Assembly (NCBI RefSeq): GCF_020594515.1
Contig: NZ_JAJCTH010000021.1
Span: 22,773-86,772, forward strand
From: Rhodoferax sp. U2-2l
GTDB lineage: Bacteria > Pseudomonadota > Gammaproteobacteria > Burkholderiales > Burkholderiaceae_C
Direction of reading: 5' to 3'
Length of the DNA stretch: 64,000 nucleotides
Position 1 is the first letter of the stretch. Each line of letters starts with the position of its first letter. The notes below the pieces were generated by a model, which was not told where the DNA came from, made no database searches, and worked only from the letters and a program-made list of their open reading frames with translations. This document shows, one piece after another, positions 34,920 to 44,438 of this stretch. Position numbers and translations under genes: made by a program.

Positions 34920-37900
34920 CTAAGCGTGGGTTGCGGTTGAATCGGTCGATGAGCCTTCGTCATCCAGCCAGTCCACCTTGGCCATCTTGCGCAGCACCAC
35001 AAATTCATCACGGTTGGTGCCGATGGTTCCGTAGTAGTTGAAGCCGTAGCTGAACTGGGCATAGCCGCCGATCATGTGGGTCGGTTTGAGCACAATCCGC
35101 GTCACCGAGTTGTGGATGCCACCGCGGCCACCCGTGATTTCGGAGCCCGGCATGTTCACCAGTTTTTCCTGCGCGTGGTACATCAAACACATGCCATTGC
35201 GCACACGCTGGCTGACCACCGCACGGGCGGTGAGCGCGCCGTTGAGGTTGAACAGCTCAATCCAGTCGTTGTCCACAATGCCGGCGCTTTTGGCGTCGTC
35301 TTCGCTGATCCAGACAATCGGGCCGCCGCGGCTCAGGGTCAGCATGTGCAGGTTGTCGCTGTAGGTGCTGTGGATGCCCCACTTCTGGTGCGGCGTGATG
35401 AAGTTCAGCGCAATCTCGGTGTTGCCGTTGGGCTTCACGTTCTGGATGCCGTGCGTGGTTTTCAGGTCCACCGGCGGGCGGTAGCTGCTGAAGCCCTCAC
35501 CAAACGCCGTCATCCACGGGTGGTCCATGTAGAACTGCTGACGACCGGTCAGGGTGCGCCATGGGATCATCTCGTGCACGTTGGTGTAGCCGGCGTTGTA
35601 CGACACGGTTTCACTCTCGATGCCGCTCCAGGTGGGGCTGCTGATGATCTTGCGCGGCTGCGCCTGGATGTCGCGGAAGCGGATTTTTTCGTCTTCGCGG
35701 TGGATCGCCAGGTGGGTATGGTCCAGCCCGGTCTGTTTGCCCAGGGCCTCCCAGGCTTTGACTGCCACATGGCCGTTGGTCTCGGGCGCAAATTGCAGGA
35801 TGACTTCGCAGGCGTCAATGTCGCTCTCGATCTTGGGCATGCCGCAGGTCACACCCGGCTCGGTCACCAGACCGTTGAGTTCACCGAGCTGTTTGACCTC
35901 GATCTGCGTGTTCCAGGCGATGCCCTTGCCGCCGTTGCCGACCTTGTTCATCAGCGGGCCGACCGCCGTGAAACGTTTGTAGACATTGGGGTAGTCGCGT
36001 TCCACCACGGTCATGCTCGGGGCAGTTTTGCCGGGGATCAGGTCGATCTCGCCGGTTTTCCACTCCTGCACACCAAACGGCTGGGCCATTTCGGCCGGGG
36101 TGTCATGCATGATGGGGGTGAGCACCATGTCGCGCTCCACACCCAGATGGCCCACACACAGTTCGCTGAACTTCTTGGCGAAACCTTTGTAGATCTCCCA
36201 ATCGCTGCGGGATTGCCAGGCCGGGTCGACCGCGGTGGACAGCGGGTGGATGAACGGGTGCATGTCGCTGGTGTTCATGTCGTTCTTCTCGTACCAGGTG
36301 GCCGTGGGCAACACGATGTCCGAGTACAGACAGGTGGTGCTCATGCGGAAGTCGAGTGTCACGACCAGGTCGAGCTTGCCTTCGGGGGCCTTGTCGTGCC
36401 AGACCACTTCTTTCGGTTTGGCTTGCTGGGCGCCCAGGTCCTTGCCCTGCACGCCGTGGGTGGTGCCCAGCAGGTGCTTCAGGAAGTATTCATGCCCCTT
36501 GCCGCTGGAGCCCAGGATGTTGGAGCGCCAGACAAACAGGTTGCGCGGCCAGTTGGCCGGGTGGTCCGGGTCTTCACAACTCATCGTCAAACTGCCGTCT
36601 TTCAGGCCCTTGACCAGGTAGTCTTTCGGCTCCATCTTGGCGGCAGTGGCGTCGCGCACCAGTTGCAGCGGGTTGACTTTGAGCTGTGGTGCGCTGGGCA
36701 ACCAGCCCATGCGCTCGGCGCGCACGTTGTAGTCGATCATGCTGCCGCCAAATTTGGACTTGTCGGCCAGCGGCGAGAGGATTTCATCGACCCCCACCGT
36801 CTCGTAACGCCACTGGTCGGTGTGGGCGTAGAAAAAGCTGGTGCCGTTCATCTGCCGGGGCGGGCGGATCCAGTCCAGGGCAAAGGCCAGCGCCGTCCAG
36901 CCGGTCTGCGGGCGCAGTTTTTCCTGGCCCACATAGTGCGCCCAGCCGCCGCCGCTCTGGCCGATGCAGCCACACATCATCAGCATGTTGATGACACCGC
37001 GGTAGTTCATGTCGGCGTGGTACCAGTGGTTCATGGCCGCGCCAATGATCACCATCGATTTGCCATGCGTTTTGTCGGCGTTTTCGGCAAACTGGCGCGC
37101 CACGGTGATGAGCTGTTCACGCGGGGTGCCAGTGATGCGTTCCTGCCAGGCCGGGGTGTAGGGTGTGTCGTCGTTGAAGTCTTTGGCCGCCATTTCACCG
37201 GGCAGACCGCGTGCCACGCCGTAGTTGGCGACCTGCAGGTCAAACACGGTGGCGACCAGGGCGCTGCGTTCTTCGCCCGCCTTGCCGAGCGAAATGCGTT
37301 GCACAGGGACCGTGCGCACCAACACGTTGTTGGCGGCGTCACCCGTGGCGTTGTTGGGGAAGTGTTCACTGACGATGCCACCGAAGTAGGGGAAACCGAC
37401 CTTGGCGGTTTCGCTGCTGGCCTGTTCACCTTCGAGCACGGTCAGTTTCAGGGTCACATCGGTGCCGTGGCGCGCTTCCTTGGCTTCCAGATTCCACTGG
37501 CCTTCATCGGCCCGTCCGTCGGCGCCCCAGCGGAAACCGATGGCACCGTTGGGCAGCACCACTTTGCCGCTCATGTCCAGCGCCACGGTTTTCCAGTCAG
37601 GGTTGTTGGCGGCGCCGAGCTTGCCATTGAAGTCAGAGGCGCGCACATACCGGTCCGGCACCATCACGGTTTGGCCGTCTGGCAGGGTTTGCTCTTTGAG
37701 CATCACCAGCATCGGCATGTCGGTATACCTGCGCACGTAGTTGTCAAAGTAGGCGCTGCGCGGCTTGCCACCGTCGGGGAAGTAAAACTCTTTCAGGATC
37801 ACGTGGCCCATGGCCATGGCCACAGCGGCGTCGGTACCCTGTTTGGGTTTCATCCAGATGTCGGAGAGTTTGGCGACTTCAGAATAATCTGGTGTCACGG

Positions 37901-38735
37901 CCACGGTCTTGGTGCCCTTGTAACGTACCTCGGTGAAGAAGTGGGCGTCAGGCGTACGCGTCTGCGGCACGTTGGAACCCCAGGCGATGATGTAGCTGGA
38001 GTTGTACCAGTCAGCCGACTCGGGCACGTCGGTCTGTTCGCCCCAGATTTGCGGGCTGGCCGGAGGCAGGTCGCAATACCAGTCGTAGAAGCTGATCGGC
38101 ACGCCGCCAATCAGGCCCAGGTAGCGGCTGCCGGCAGCGTAGGACACCATCGACATGGCGGGAATCGGCGAGAAGCCGATGATGCGGTCCGGCCCGTATT
38201 GTTTGATGGTGTAGACGTTGGCGGCTGCCACCATCTCGTTGGCCTCGTCCCAGCCTGCGCGCACAAAACCGCCCATGCCGCGCAGGGTTTGGTAACTCTT
38301 GCGCTTGTCATCCGACTGGGCGATGGAGGCCCAGGCGTCCACCGGGTCCATGGTTTGACGCGCTTCGCGCCAAAGTTTGAGCAGGCGGCCACGCACCATC
38401 GGGTATTTGACGCGGTTGGCGCTGTACAGATACCAGCTGTAGCTGGCACCCCGGGCGCAGCCACGCGGTTCGTGGTTGGGCATGTCCCAGCGGGTGCGGG
38501 GGTAGTCGGTTTGCTGGGTTTCCCACGTGACGATGCCGCCCTTGACGTAAATTTTCCAGGAGCAAGAACCCGTGCAGTTCACGCCGTGGGTGCTGCGCAC
38601 AATCTTGTCGTGGGCCCAGCGGTCGCGGTAGGCGTCTTCCCAGGTGCGGTCTTCGCCGGTGGTGACACCGTGGTCACCTGCGAAAGCTTCTTTGGGTTGT
38701 GAGAAGTAAGTGAGTCGGTCCAGAAAATGGCTCAT
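34920..38735 (-). CDS. narG: Respiratory nitrate reductase alpha subunit (Mo-bisMGD)
   Basis: Catalytic subunit reducing nitrate to nitrite on the cytoplasmic face. 1271 residues. The FS0 cluster ligands are H50, C54, C58 and C93 (HGVNCTGSCSW, PRGCARG), with the His ligand typical of NarG. The molybdenum ligand Asp is D222 in FYDWYCDLPPASP, same number as in E. coli. The C-terminal cofactor-binding part includes GRGGIHNSVTRIVLKPTHMIGGYAQ. The N-terminus MSHFLDRLTYF lacks a Tat signal, as expected for membrane-bound cytoplasmic NarG. GGAG precedes the ATG at 38735. Confidence 0.98.
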   Translation of the reverse strand: MSHFLDRLTYFSQPKEAFAGDHGVTTGEDRTWEDAYRDRWAHDKIVRSTHGVNCTGSCSWKIYVKGGIVTWETQQTDYPRTRWDMPNHEPRGCARGASYSWYLYSANRVKYPMVRGRLLKLWREARQTMDPVDAWASIAQSDDKRKSYQTLRGMGGFVRAGWDEANEMVAAANVYTIKQYGPDRIIGFSPIPAMSMVSYAAGSRYLGLIGGVPISFYDWYCDLPPASPQIWGEQTDVPESADWYNSSYIIAWGSNVPQTRTPDAHFFTEVRYKGTKTVAVTPDYSEVAKLSDIWMKPKQGTDAAVAMAMGHVILKEFYFPDGGKPRSAYFDNYVRRYTDMPMLVMLKEQTLPDGQTVMVPDRYVRASDFNGKLGAANNPDWKTVALDMSGKVVLPNGAIGFRWGADGRADEGQWNLEAKEARHGTDVTLKLTVLEGEQASSETAKVGFPYFGGIVSEHFPNNATGDAANNVLVRTVPVQRISLGKAGEERSALVATVFDLQVANYGVARGLPGEMAAKDFNDDTPYTPAWQERITGTPREQLITVARQFAENADKTHGKSMVIIGAAMNHWYHADMNYRGVINMLMMCGCIGQSGGGWAHYVGQEKLRPQTGWTALAFALDWIRPPRQMNGTSFFYAHTDQWRYETVGVDEILSPLADKSKFGGSMIDYNVRAERMGWLPSAPQLKVNPLQLVRDATAAKMEPKDYLVKGLKDGSLTMSCEDPDHPANWPRNLFVWRSNILGSSGKGHEYFLKHLLGTTHGVQGKDLGAQQAKPKEVVWHDKAPEGKLDLVVTLDFRMSTTCLYSDIVLPTATWYEKNDMNTSDMHPFIHPLSTAVDPAWQSRSDWEIYKGFAKKFSELCVGHLGVERDMVLTPIMHDTPAEMAQPFGVQEWKTGEIDLIPGKTAPSMTVVERDYPNVYKRFTAVGPLMNKVGNGGKGIAWNTQIEVKQLGELNGLVTEPGVTCGMPKIESDIDACEVILQFAPETNGHVAVKAWEALGKQTGLDHTHLAIHREDEKIRFRDIQAQPRKIISSPTWSGIESETVSYNAGYTNVHEMIPWRTLTGRQQFYMDHPWMTAFGEGFSSYRPPVDLKTTHGIQNVKPNGNTEIALNFITPHQKWGIHSTYSDNLHMLTLSRGGPIVWISEDDAKSAGIVDNDWIELFNLNGALTARAVVSQRVRNGMCLMYHAQEKLVNMPGSEITGGRGGIHNSVTRIVLKPTHMIGGYAQFSYGFNYYGTIGTNRDEFVVLRKMAKVDWLDDEGSSTDSTATHA

Positions 38736-39292
38736 TGGGTGCTCCAGTTGAAATGGGTTTTGGCGTTCATGGCGGGTTCAAAAGGGTTATTTCTTGGTTG
38801 CGCAAGTTGGTGTGGGTTGTTTGGTGCGCGGGCATCTGTGGAGGCCGAGGGCAACGGGGTAAATGCTTCCGCGAATGTCCCCCGGCCTTCGGCCTCCTCC
38901 TTTATTTGGCAAAACCCCAAGTCCACGCTGCACCATTCACCCCATTGCCCTCGGCTGCCAGCGGTGGTGGTGCGTAACGATTGAGAACCCAAGGCATTTG
39001 TACCCATGGCTTTCATCCCCAATGCATTCGGCTCCCATGTCTTCGCAACCTGTGCGTGCCCTAACGCTGGCCGACTCAGGTCGGCGTGGCGCTCGGCGCA
39101 GCGGCATAAAGGAGGAGGCCGCAGGCCGGGGGACAGCCGCGGAGCTGAGTGCCGCGTCGGCCTGAGTTCCAACGAACCTGACTTCCCCGCGCCGGAGACC
39201 CGATGAACCGCGCCAAAGCTGCGCTCAGGCGAGCAAAGATCAACGGCAAAAAAGCACATATCAACAATGGACAACATGATTCAGCAGCGATA
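38736..39292. other. Long intergenic region with a 30-bp inverted repeat, narK2 to narG
   Basis: 557 bp without a credible gene. It contains an inverted pair of 30-bp sequences, 38876-38905 and 39106-39135, matching at 29 of 30 positions, about 200 bp apart. Between them are GC-rich runs and an imperfect doublet around CCCATGGCTTTCATCCCCAA and GGCTCCCATG. Open frames on the minus strand have low-complexity, non-protein-like products. A narG-specific promoter could lie near 38736-38860, but I see no clear FNR or NarL box. Confidence 0.55.
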
Positions 39293-40921
39293 TCAGGGGT
39301 TCTTGATCTCTGAGCCAGCGCGCAGGTAAAACCACCAGTTCAGCACCAGGCACAGCGCATAGAAGACGGCAAACCCGTACATGGCAATCTCCGGCGTGCC
39401 GGCCTTGATCTGCGCGCCAATCACCACCGGGGCGATGAAGGCGCCATATGCAGCCACCGCCGAGGTCCAGCCCAGCACCGGCCCGGCCTGCTGGCGGTCA
39501 AAAATCACGCCGATGGTGCGAAAGGTTGAGCCATTGCCGATGCCGGTGGCGGCAAACAACAGCACGAACAGCCACATAAACGTTGAGAAATACTGCTCAG
39601 GCGTGGCTGAGGCGTAGGCCTGCATCATCACGTAACCCACCGCACCCGAGGCCACCACCATCACGGCCGAAATCACCTGGGTCACGATGGAACCGCCCAG
39701 CTTGTCCGAAATCCAGCCACCAATGGGCCGCGTCAGCGCACCAACAAAGGGCCCGATCCACGCGTAGGTCAATGCGGACACCGCGTTCGGGTTTTTCAGC
39801 GTGTGCTGCATCACCCCTTCGGCGTCAGGCACGTGGCTGATGCCGAAGATCACCGTGATGGACAGCGGCAGCGCCATCGAAAAGCCGATGAACGAGCCGA
39901 AGGTGACGATGTAGAGCACGGTCAGCGACCAGGTGTGTTTGTTGCCGAAGATGGCAAACTGCTTGCTGATGTTGTCCTTCATGGTGCCAAAAGCGGTGAA
40001 CTTCATCACCATCAGCGTGCTGAAAATGATCAGCGGCATCGCCACCCACATGTTCAGCAGGCCCAGGCCGGTAGGGGCGGGCAGGTACAGGTACAGGCCC
40101 AGACCTGCGGGTATGAAGGACAGGGTGTAGATCCAGATGATCTTCAAGAAGGCGCCGATCGTGCTGCCGATGTTGGGCGACACGGTGGTCAGGTTGTTCA
40201 TGCCGAACCAGGCGATGGCCGACAGCGGGACCAGCGACAGCAGCCAGGCGAAACCGGCGTTCTGGATCCAGGTGGGGGTGCCGGCCACAATCTTGCCGAA
40301 GATCCAGCCGCTGTCCTTGATCAGGGCGGTGGGCTCACCGCCGAAGCTGCCAAACAGGCCCATGGTCATCACCAGCGGGATCACGATCTGCATGGTGGTC
40401 ACGCCAAAATTGCCCAGACCGGCGTTCAGGCCCAGCGCCGTGCCTTGCAGGCGCTTGGGGAAAAAGGTGCTGATGTTGGACATCGAGCTGGCAAAGTTGC
40501 CGCCGCCCACGCCTGACCACAAAGCCATCAGCTGGAAGGTCCACAGCGGCCAGTCCGGGTGCTGCAGCACGATGCCGGTGCCAATCGCCGGGGCCAGCAG
40601 CATGGCGGTGGTCAAAAAGATGGTGTTGCGGCCACCAGCCACCCGGATCAGGAACGAGGCGGGGATGCGCATGGTGGCGCCCGCCAGACCGGCAATGGCG
40701 GTGAGCGAGAACAGCTCAGCCTGGGTGAACGGAAAGCCCAGGTTGAGCATCTGCACCGTGATGATGCCCCACATGCCCCAGATGGCGAAACCGCAGAGCA
40801 GGCACGGAATCGAGATCCACAGGTTACGGTAGGCGATTTTTTTGCCGGTGCTCTCCCAGAACGCCGGGTCTTCGGGGCGCCAGTCGGTGAGGTCGGCGGA
40901 AGAGGTTTTGGGGGAGTTCAT
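39293..40921 (-). CDS. narK2: Nitrate/nitrite transporter, NarK2-like
   Basis: MFS transporter of the nitrate/nitrite porter family, 542 residues with about 12-14 hydrophobic segments. The N-terminal hydrophilic part DLTDWRPEDPAFWESTGKKI and WISIPCLLCGFAIWGMWGII match E. coli-type NarK. Nitrate signature segments GNFASSMSNISTFFPKRLQG and LGLNAGLGNFGVTTMQ are present, with a second signature-like Gly-rich helix ATGIGNGSTFRTI. This type is usually a nitrate/nitrite antiporter, exporting the toxic product of NarGHI. It starts 26 bp after narK1, clearly one operon. Confidence 0.92.
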   Translation of the reverse strand: MNSPKTSSADLTDWRPEDPAFWESTGKKIAYRNLWISIPCLLCGFAIWGMWGIITVQMLNLGFPFTQAELFSLTAIAGLAGATMRIPASFLIRVAGGRNTIFLTTAMLLAPAIGTGIVLQHPDWPLWTFQLMALWSGVGGGNFASSMSNISTFFPKRLQGTALGLNAGLGNFGVTTMQIVIPLVMTMGLFGSFGGEPTALIKDSGWIFGKIVAGTPTWIQNAGFAWLLSLVPLSAIAWFGMNNLTTVSPNIGSTIGAFLKIIWIYTLSFIPAGLGLYLYLPAPTGLGLLNMWVAMPLIIFSTLMVMKFTAFGTMKDNISKQFAIFGNKHTWSLTVLYIVTFGSFIGFSMALPLSITVIFGISHVPDAEGVMQHTLKNPNAVSALTYAWIGPFVGALTRPIGGWISDKLGGSIVTQVISAVMVVASGAVGYVMMQAYASATPEQYFSTFMWLFVLLFAATGIGNGSTFRTIGVIFDRQQAGPVLGWTSAVAAYGAFIAPVVIGAQIKAGTPEIAMYGFAVFYALCLVLNWWFYLRAGSEIKNP

Positions 40922-40947
40922 GTCAGACTTTCAAAGCGAAGGGGAGT

Positions 40948-42204
40948 TCATGTGTGCGATTGCAGGCGCTTGGACGGGTGACCCAGGTAATCACCCGTGC
41001 GCACTTCGGTCCAGTACATCCAGATCAGCGACACCCAGACCACGCCGTACATCAGCATGAAAGCGCTGGACCGGATGCCGGTGAGGTCCATCAGCGCGCC
41101 AAACAGGATGGGCAGCACAAATCCGCCCAGACCTCCGGCCAGGCCGACCATGCCGCTGATGGTGCCGATGTTGTGGGTGTAGTCGTCGCTGATGTACTTG
41201 AAAACGCTGGCCTTGCCAAACGCAAAGGCAATGCCCAGGGTGAACATCAGGATCGTGAACACGTACACGTTCAGGCCGAGGTGGAAGGTTTTCGGGCCGT
41301 CCACCGTGGCGATGGTGAAATCGGTTTGTGGGTAGCTCAGCAAAAACAGGCACACCCAGCTGACCCACAACACCCACCAGGTGATGGCGTGGGCGCCATA
41401 TTTGTCTGACAACCAGCCGCCAACCGCCCGCAGCACACCGCCGGGCAGCGAGAAGCAGGCCGCCAGCAGCGCCGCGGTGCGGATGTCCAGCCCGAACTCA
41501 CCCACGTAGTACTGCACCATCCACAGCGACAAGGCCACATAACCGCCAAACACAATGCTGTAGTACTGGCAGTATTTGATGACCTTGGGGTCTTTGAGGG
41601 TCTTGAGCTGGTCCTTGAAGGTGACATGGCTGGGCACCAGGTGGGCCGGGTCACTGTGGCTGAAAAACCAGAACAGGATCACCGTGCCCAGCATGATGGC
41701 CGCGTACACCTGCGGCACCATGGTCCAGCCAAAACCCACCACCAGCGCTGGCGCCAGAAATTTGTTGACCGCGGCGCCCGAGTTGCCAGCACCGTAAATG
41801 CCCATGGCAAAACCCTGCTGCTTCTTGGGGAACCAGCGCGCCACGTAAGGGGTGCCGACCGAGAACGAACCACCGGCCAGGCCGACAAACAAGCCAATCG
41901 TCAGGTATTGCCAGTATTCGGTGGCGTAAGACATCAGCCAGATCGCCGGTACTGTCGAGGCCATCAGCAGCGTCATCACGATGCGCCCGCCAAACTTGTC
42001 GGTCCAGATGCCCAGCGGGACCCGGACCAGCGAGCCGGTCAGCACCGGGGTGGCCATCAACAGGCCGAACTGGGTGGAATTGAGGTCCAGCGTTTTCTTG
42101 ATCGGGATGCCAATCACCGCAAACATCATCCACACCATGAAACACACGGTGAAGGCGAGGGTGCTGACGATCAATACCGAGAGGGCTTGCCCTTTTTTGG
42201 TCAT
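40948..42204 (-). CDS. narK1: Nitrate transporter, NarK1-like
   Basis: MFS nitrate porter, 418 residues with 12 hydrophobic segments, of the shorter type usually acting as a proton-linked nitrate symporter. Signature segments GGSFSVGTPYVARWFPKKQQG and GIYGAGNSGAAVNKF resemble the nitrate signature; IWTDKFGGRIVM is the MFS loop 2-3 motif. AAGGAA precedes the ATG at 42204. It is the first gene of narK1-narK2-narG-cupin-narHJI-ppiC, so the 5' region at 42205-42370 should hold the main nar promoter. Confidence 0.92.
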   Translation of the reverse strand: MTKKGQALSVLIVSTLAFTVCFMVWMMFAVIGIPIKKTLDLNSTQFGLLMATPVLTGSLVRVPLGIWTDKFGGRIVMTLLMASTVPAIWLMSYATEYWQYLTIGLFVGLAGGSFSVGTPYVARWFPKKQQGFAMGIYGAGNSGAAVNKFLAPALVVGFGWTMVPQVYAAIMLGTVILFWFFSHSDPAHLVPSHVTFKDQLKTLKDPKVIKYCQYYSIVFGGYVALSLWMVQYYVGEFGLDIRTAALLAACFSLPGGVLRAVGGWLSDKYGAHAITWWVLWVSWVCLFLLSYPQTDFTIATVDGPKTFHLGLNVYVFTILMFTLGIAFAFGKASVFKYISDDYTHNIGTISGMVGLAGGLGGFVLPILFGALMDLTGIRSSAFMLMYGVVWVSLIWMYWTEVRTGDYLGHPSKRLQSHT

Positions 42205-42708
42205 GACAAAGATTCCTTTTCTTTGGTCAGGACTTTAGGTTTGGCAGCGTCTGTGCGGTATCCCTCTGTAGAACAGGTGGCGCCGCGCATTGGAACTAGG
42301 TCGCTGAGCCTGGCCTAGTTCTGAAGAACTACCGGTTCAACTGTTTTAGCTTGGTTTGCGCTGGATCAAATGGGTGGCTTCGAAGACGGGCTGGGGCCGT
42401 GGCCATCAACTTCTTTGGCGGGTGCGTGCAGTTTTGCTGGATAGATCAGCCGATAGGTGGCTGATCAGCTCGGCCTCTACGTCACGGCCGCGGGCGGACG
42501 GACGAAGGACGCTCGCCAGTCTTGGGTGGCAGCGGGTGGGGTATTGGCGCCCAGGTACGCCAGCGTTCAATAACCGGAGTCCTCAAATGTGTGAAATCAC
42601 CCGCCGCGCGCAGGCCGTGTGGGGTTGGGTAGGGGGCCGATGTCGCAAAGCTTGCGCGTCTGAGGCCCCCTGCCCAACCCCACATGGCCCACACCAGGCG
42701 CCAGCACC
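42205..42708. promoter_or_regulatory. Regulatory region upstream of narK1 and downstream of the DUF3079 gene
   Basis: 504 bp without a convincing gene. Read on the minus strand, TTGATCCAGCGCAA (42369-42356) matches an FNR box at 8 of 10 positions. Closer to narK1 is an 8-bp inverted repeat GAACTAGG-N13-CCTAGTTC (42293-42321), and next to it GAAC-N5-GTTC (42326-42338). An FNR site centred 41.5 bp upstream would put the start of transcription near 42321. These sites are seen; their binding is inferred. The large hairpin at 42613-42689 is listed separately. Confidence 0.45.
42613..42689. terminator. 77-bp hairpin with a 26-bp stem, downstream of the DUF3079 gene
   Basis: The arms 42613-42638 and 42664-42689 are complementary at 24 of 26 positions; both exceptions are G/U pairs in plus-strand RNA. 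The 25-nt centre contains a second small stem around AAGCTT (CGCAAAGCTTGCG, 42644-42656). It lies 19 bp beyond the DUF3079 stop, but no T-tract follows on either strand. It may be a terminator-like barrier, an RNA-stability element or a mobile palindrome. Confidence 0.6.
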
Positions 42709-42954
42709 TCAGCGGATGGACCCTGGCTTCGGTATCTCGGCCACCGTGTTTTCGGAGACGACAGGCTGCGCGTCCGCCTGCGCCAGTCGGTCCAGTTCCC
42801 GCTGGCCCCAGGCCTGCCAGTCGTCGCCGAAAAGTTCTGACGGGTGCGGTGAGCGTTCGTTGGAACACCCCATGGCGTCCACGCTGCAGTATTGATCACA
42901 GCCCCAGCAGATGCGGTGCGGGTTGGCCGGGTGGATAGGGAATATTTTTGCCAT
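42709..42954 (-). CDS. DUF3079 family protein
   Basis: An 81-residue cytoplasmic protein of the DUF3079 family, recognised by MAKIFPIHPANPHRICWGCDQYC, of which the core HPANPHRICWGCDQYC, and by HPSELFGDDWQAWG. Cys residues in CWGCDQYC and AMGC could bind a metal such as Zn or Fe (inference). No function is known to me for the family. It starts 29 bp after ccoG on the same strand, so it is probably co-transcribed with ytfE-ccoG. It ends just before the large hairpin. Confidence 0.8.
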   Translation of the reverse strand: MAKIFPIHPANPHRICWGCDQYCSVDAMGCSNERSPHPSELFGDDWQAWGQRELDRLAQADAQPVVSENTVAEIPKPGSIR

Positions 42955-42983
42955 GACAGGGTGTGGGTTCAGTGTGCGTACTG

Positions 42984-44438
42984 CTAGCGCGGGACCAGGA
43001 ACGTGGACTTCTCATCGATGACCTGCGGCTGCTCGGCCGTCTGGGTCTGCACTTTAAAACGGATCGGGTGGGCCTGGCCGCGAAGCCCTTGCGCTGCGCC
43101 AGCGGGCAAACTCAGGCGCACGGTCAAGGAGCCGATGCCGGTGGGCGGTACGCTCAGGGTGGCGTCGGTGACCAGGGTCAAGCCCGGCAGACCGTGCACG
43201 CTGGTGGTGTAGCTGTGGGCCTGCTCGGTGTTGTTCATGATTTGCAGGCGGTAGACGTTCTCCACATCGCCGTTGCCCACTTCGCGCGCCATCACCCCGC
43301 GGTCCTTGATCACGTCCACCGAGAAACCTTGGCGCATCGACAAGCCGCCGATGAAAAGGCCGCTGCCTACCAGCAGCAGCAAGCCGTAGACCCAGACCCG
43401 TGGCCGCCAGACGCGCTTGAGCATCTGGCGCTGGGTCAGTTTCTCCGTCATGCCCTTGCCCGATGAATACCGGATCAACCCCTTGGGGTAATCCATCTTG
43501 GTCATGACTTCATCACAGACGTCGATGCAGGCGGCGCAGGCAATACACTCGTTTTGCAGCCCGTCGCGGATGTCGATGCCGGTGGGGCAGACCTGCACAC
43601 ACAACGTGCAGTCAATGCAGTCGCCCAGCCCCAGCGCCTTCGGGTCGGCGCTGCGCGAGCGTGATCCGCGTGCTTCACCGCGCTCGGTGTCGTAGGCGAT
43701 GACCATCGAATCCATGTCGGTCAGGGCGCTTTGGATCCGGGCGTACGGACACATGTGTTTGCAAAACTGTTCGCGCAGGTAACCGGCGTTGCCATAGGTG
43801 GCTGACGCGTAAAACAGCACCCAGAAGCCCTCCCAGGGTGACAAGGACCAAGTCGCCAGGTCGCCGAGCAGCTCCCGGATCGGCGTGAAATAGCCGACAA
43901 AACTCAAACCCGTGACCAGACTCAGCCCGATCCACAAGACCTGTTTGCTGGTTTTGCGGGCGACTTTTTCAGCGCCCCAGGCGCTGGCGTCCAGCCGCAT
44001 ACGGGCCAGCCGGTCACCCTCGCTCAGGCGCTCCAGCCAGAGAAAGATCTCGGTGTACACCGTTTGTGGGCAGGCGTAACCGCACCAGAGCCGCCCGGCC
44101 ACAGCAGTGAAGAAAAACAGCGTCAGGGCGGCCAGCACCAGCAGCGCAGCCAGATAAATCAGGTCCTGCGGTTGCAAGACCAGGCCAAAGATGAAAAACC
44201 GGCCACCCGCCAGGTCAAACAACACCGCCTGGCGCTCGTTCCAGTTCACCCAGGGCAGGCCATAAAAAACGATTTGCGTGACCCACACCATCACCCAGCG
44301 CCAGCGCGCGTACCAGCCCGCCACCGCGCGCGGGTAGAGCTTGACCTGTTCCTGGTACAGCGACAACACGTCGTCAGGTCCGGCGCCCCCTGGCACCAGC
44401 CGGATCGGGATGACCCGGGCGGCGGATGGCTTCTTCAC
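42984..44438 (-). CDS. ccoG: Cytochrome c oxidase accessory protein CcoG (FixG/RdxA)
   Basis: Membrane iron-sulfur protein needed for assembly of cbb3-type cytochrome oxidase, probably as a Cu(II) reductase. 484 residues with about five hydrophobic segments, the FixG motif WCGYACPQTVYTEIFLW, EQFCKHMCPYARIQSAL, and two ferredoxin-like 4Fe-4S motifs (CIDCTLCVQVCPTGIDIR, CIACAACIDVCDEV). The C-terminus is the Ig-like periplasmic FixG domain. The start overlaps the ytfE stop by four bases (44435-44438). No ccoNOQP genes are in the window, so its placement with NO-repair and nitrate genes is notable. Confidence 0.93.
   Translation of the reverse strand: MKKPSAARVIPIRLVPGGAGPDDVLSLYQEQVKLYPRAVAGWYARWRWVMVWVTQIVFYGLPWVNWNERQAVLFDLAGGRFFIFGLVLQPQDLIYLAALLVLAALTLFFFTAVAGRLWCGYACPQTVYTEIFLWLERLSEGDRLARMRLDASAWGAEKVARKTSKQVLWIGLSLVTGLSFVGYFTPIRELLGDLATWSLSPWEGFWVLFYASATYGNAGYLREQFCKHMCPYARIQSALTDMDSMVIAYDTERGEARGSRSRSADPKALGLGDCIDCTLCVQVCPTGIDIRDGLQNECIACAACIDVCDEVMTKMDYPKGLIRYSSGKGMTEKLTQRQMLKRVWRPRVWVYGLLLLVGSGLFIGGLSMRQGFSVDVIKDRGVMAREVGNGDVENVYRLQIMNNTEQAHSYTTSVHGLPGLTLVTDATLSVPPTGIGSLTVRLSLPAGAAQGLRGQAHPIRFKVQTQTAEQPQVIDEKSTFLVPR

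Noticed and set aside
35076..38702. A 1208-codon open frame on the plus strand, opposite narG
   Set aside because: It is the antisense shadow of narG in a high-GC gene; the product is His/Gly/Val-rich with no domain, while narG is unambiguous.
38732..39277. A 181-codon minus-strand open frame in the narK2-narG gap
   Set aside because: It runs through the inverted repeats and its product is low complexity without family resemblance; treated as repeat DNA.
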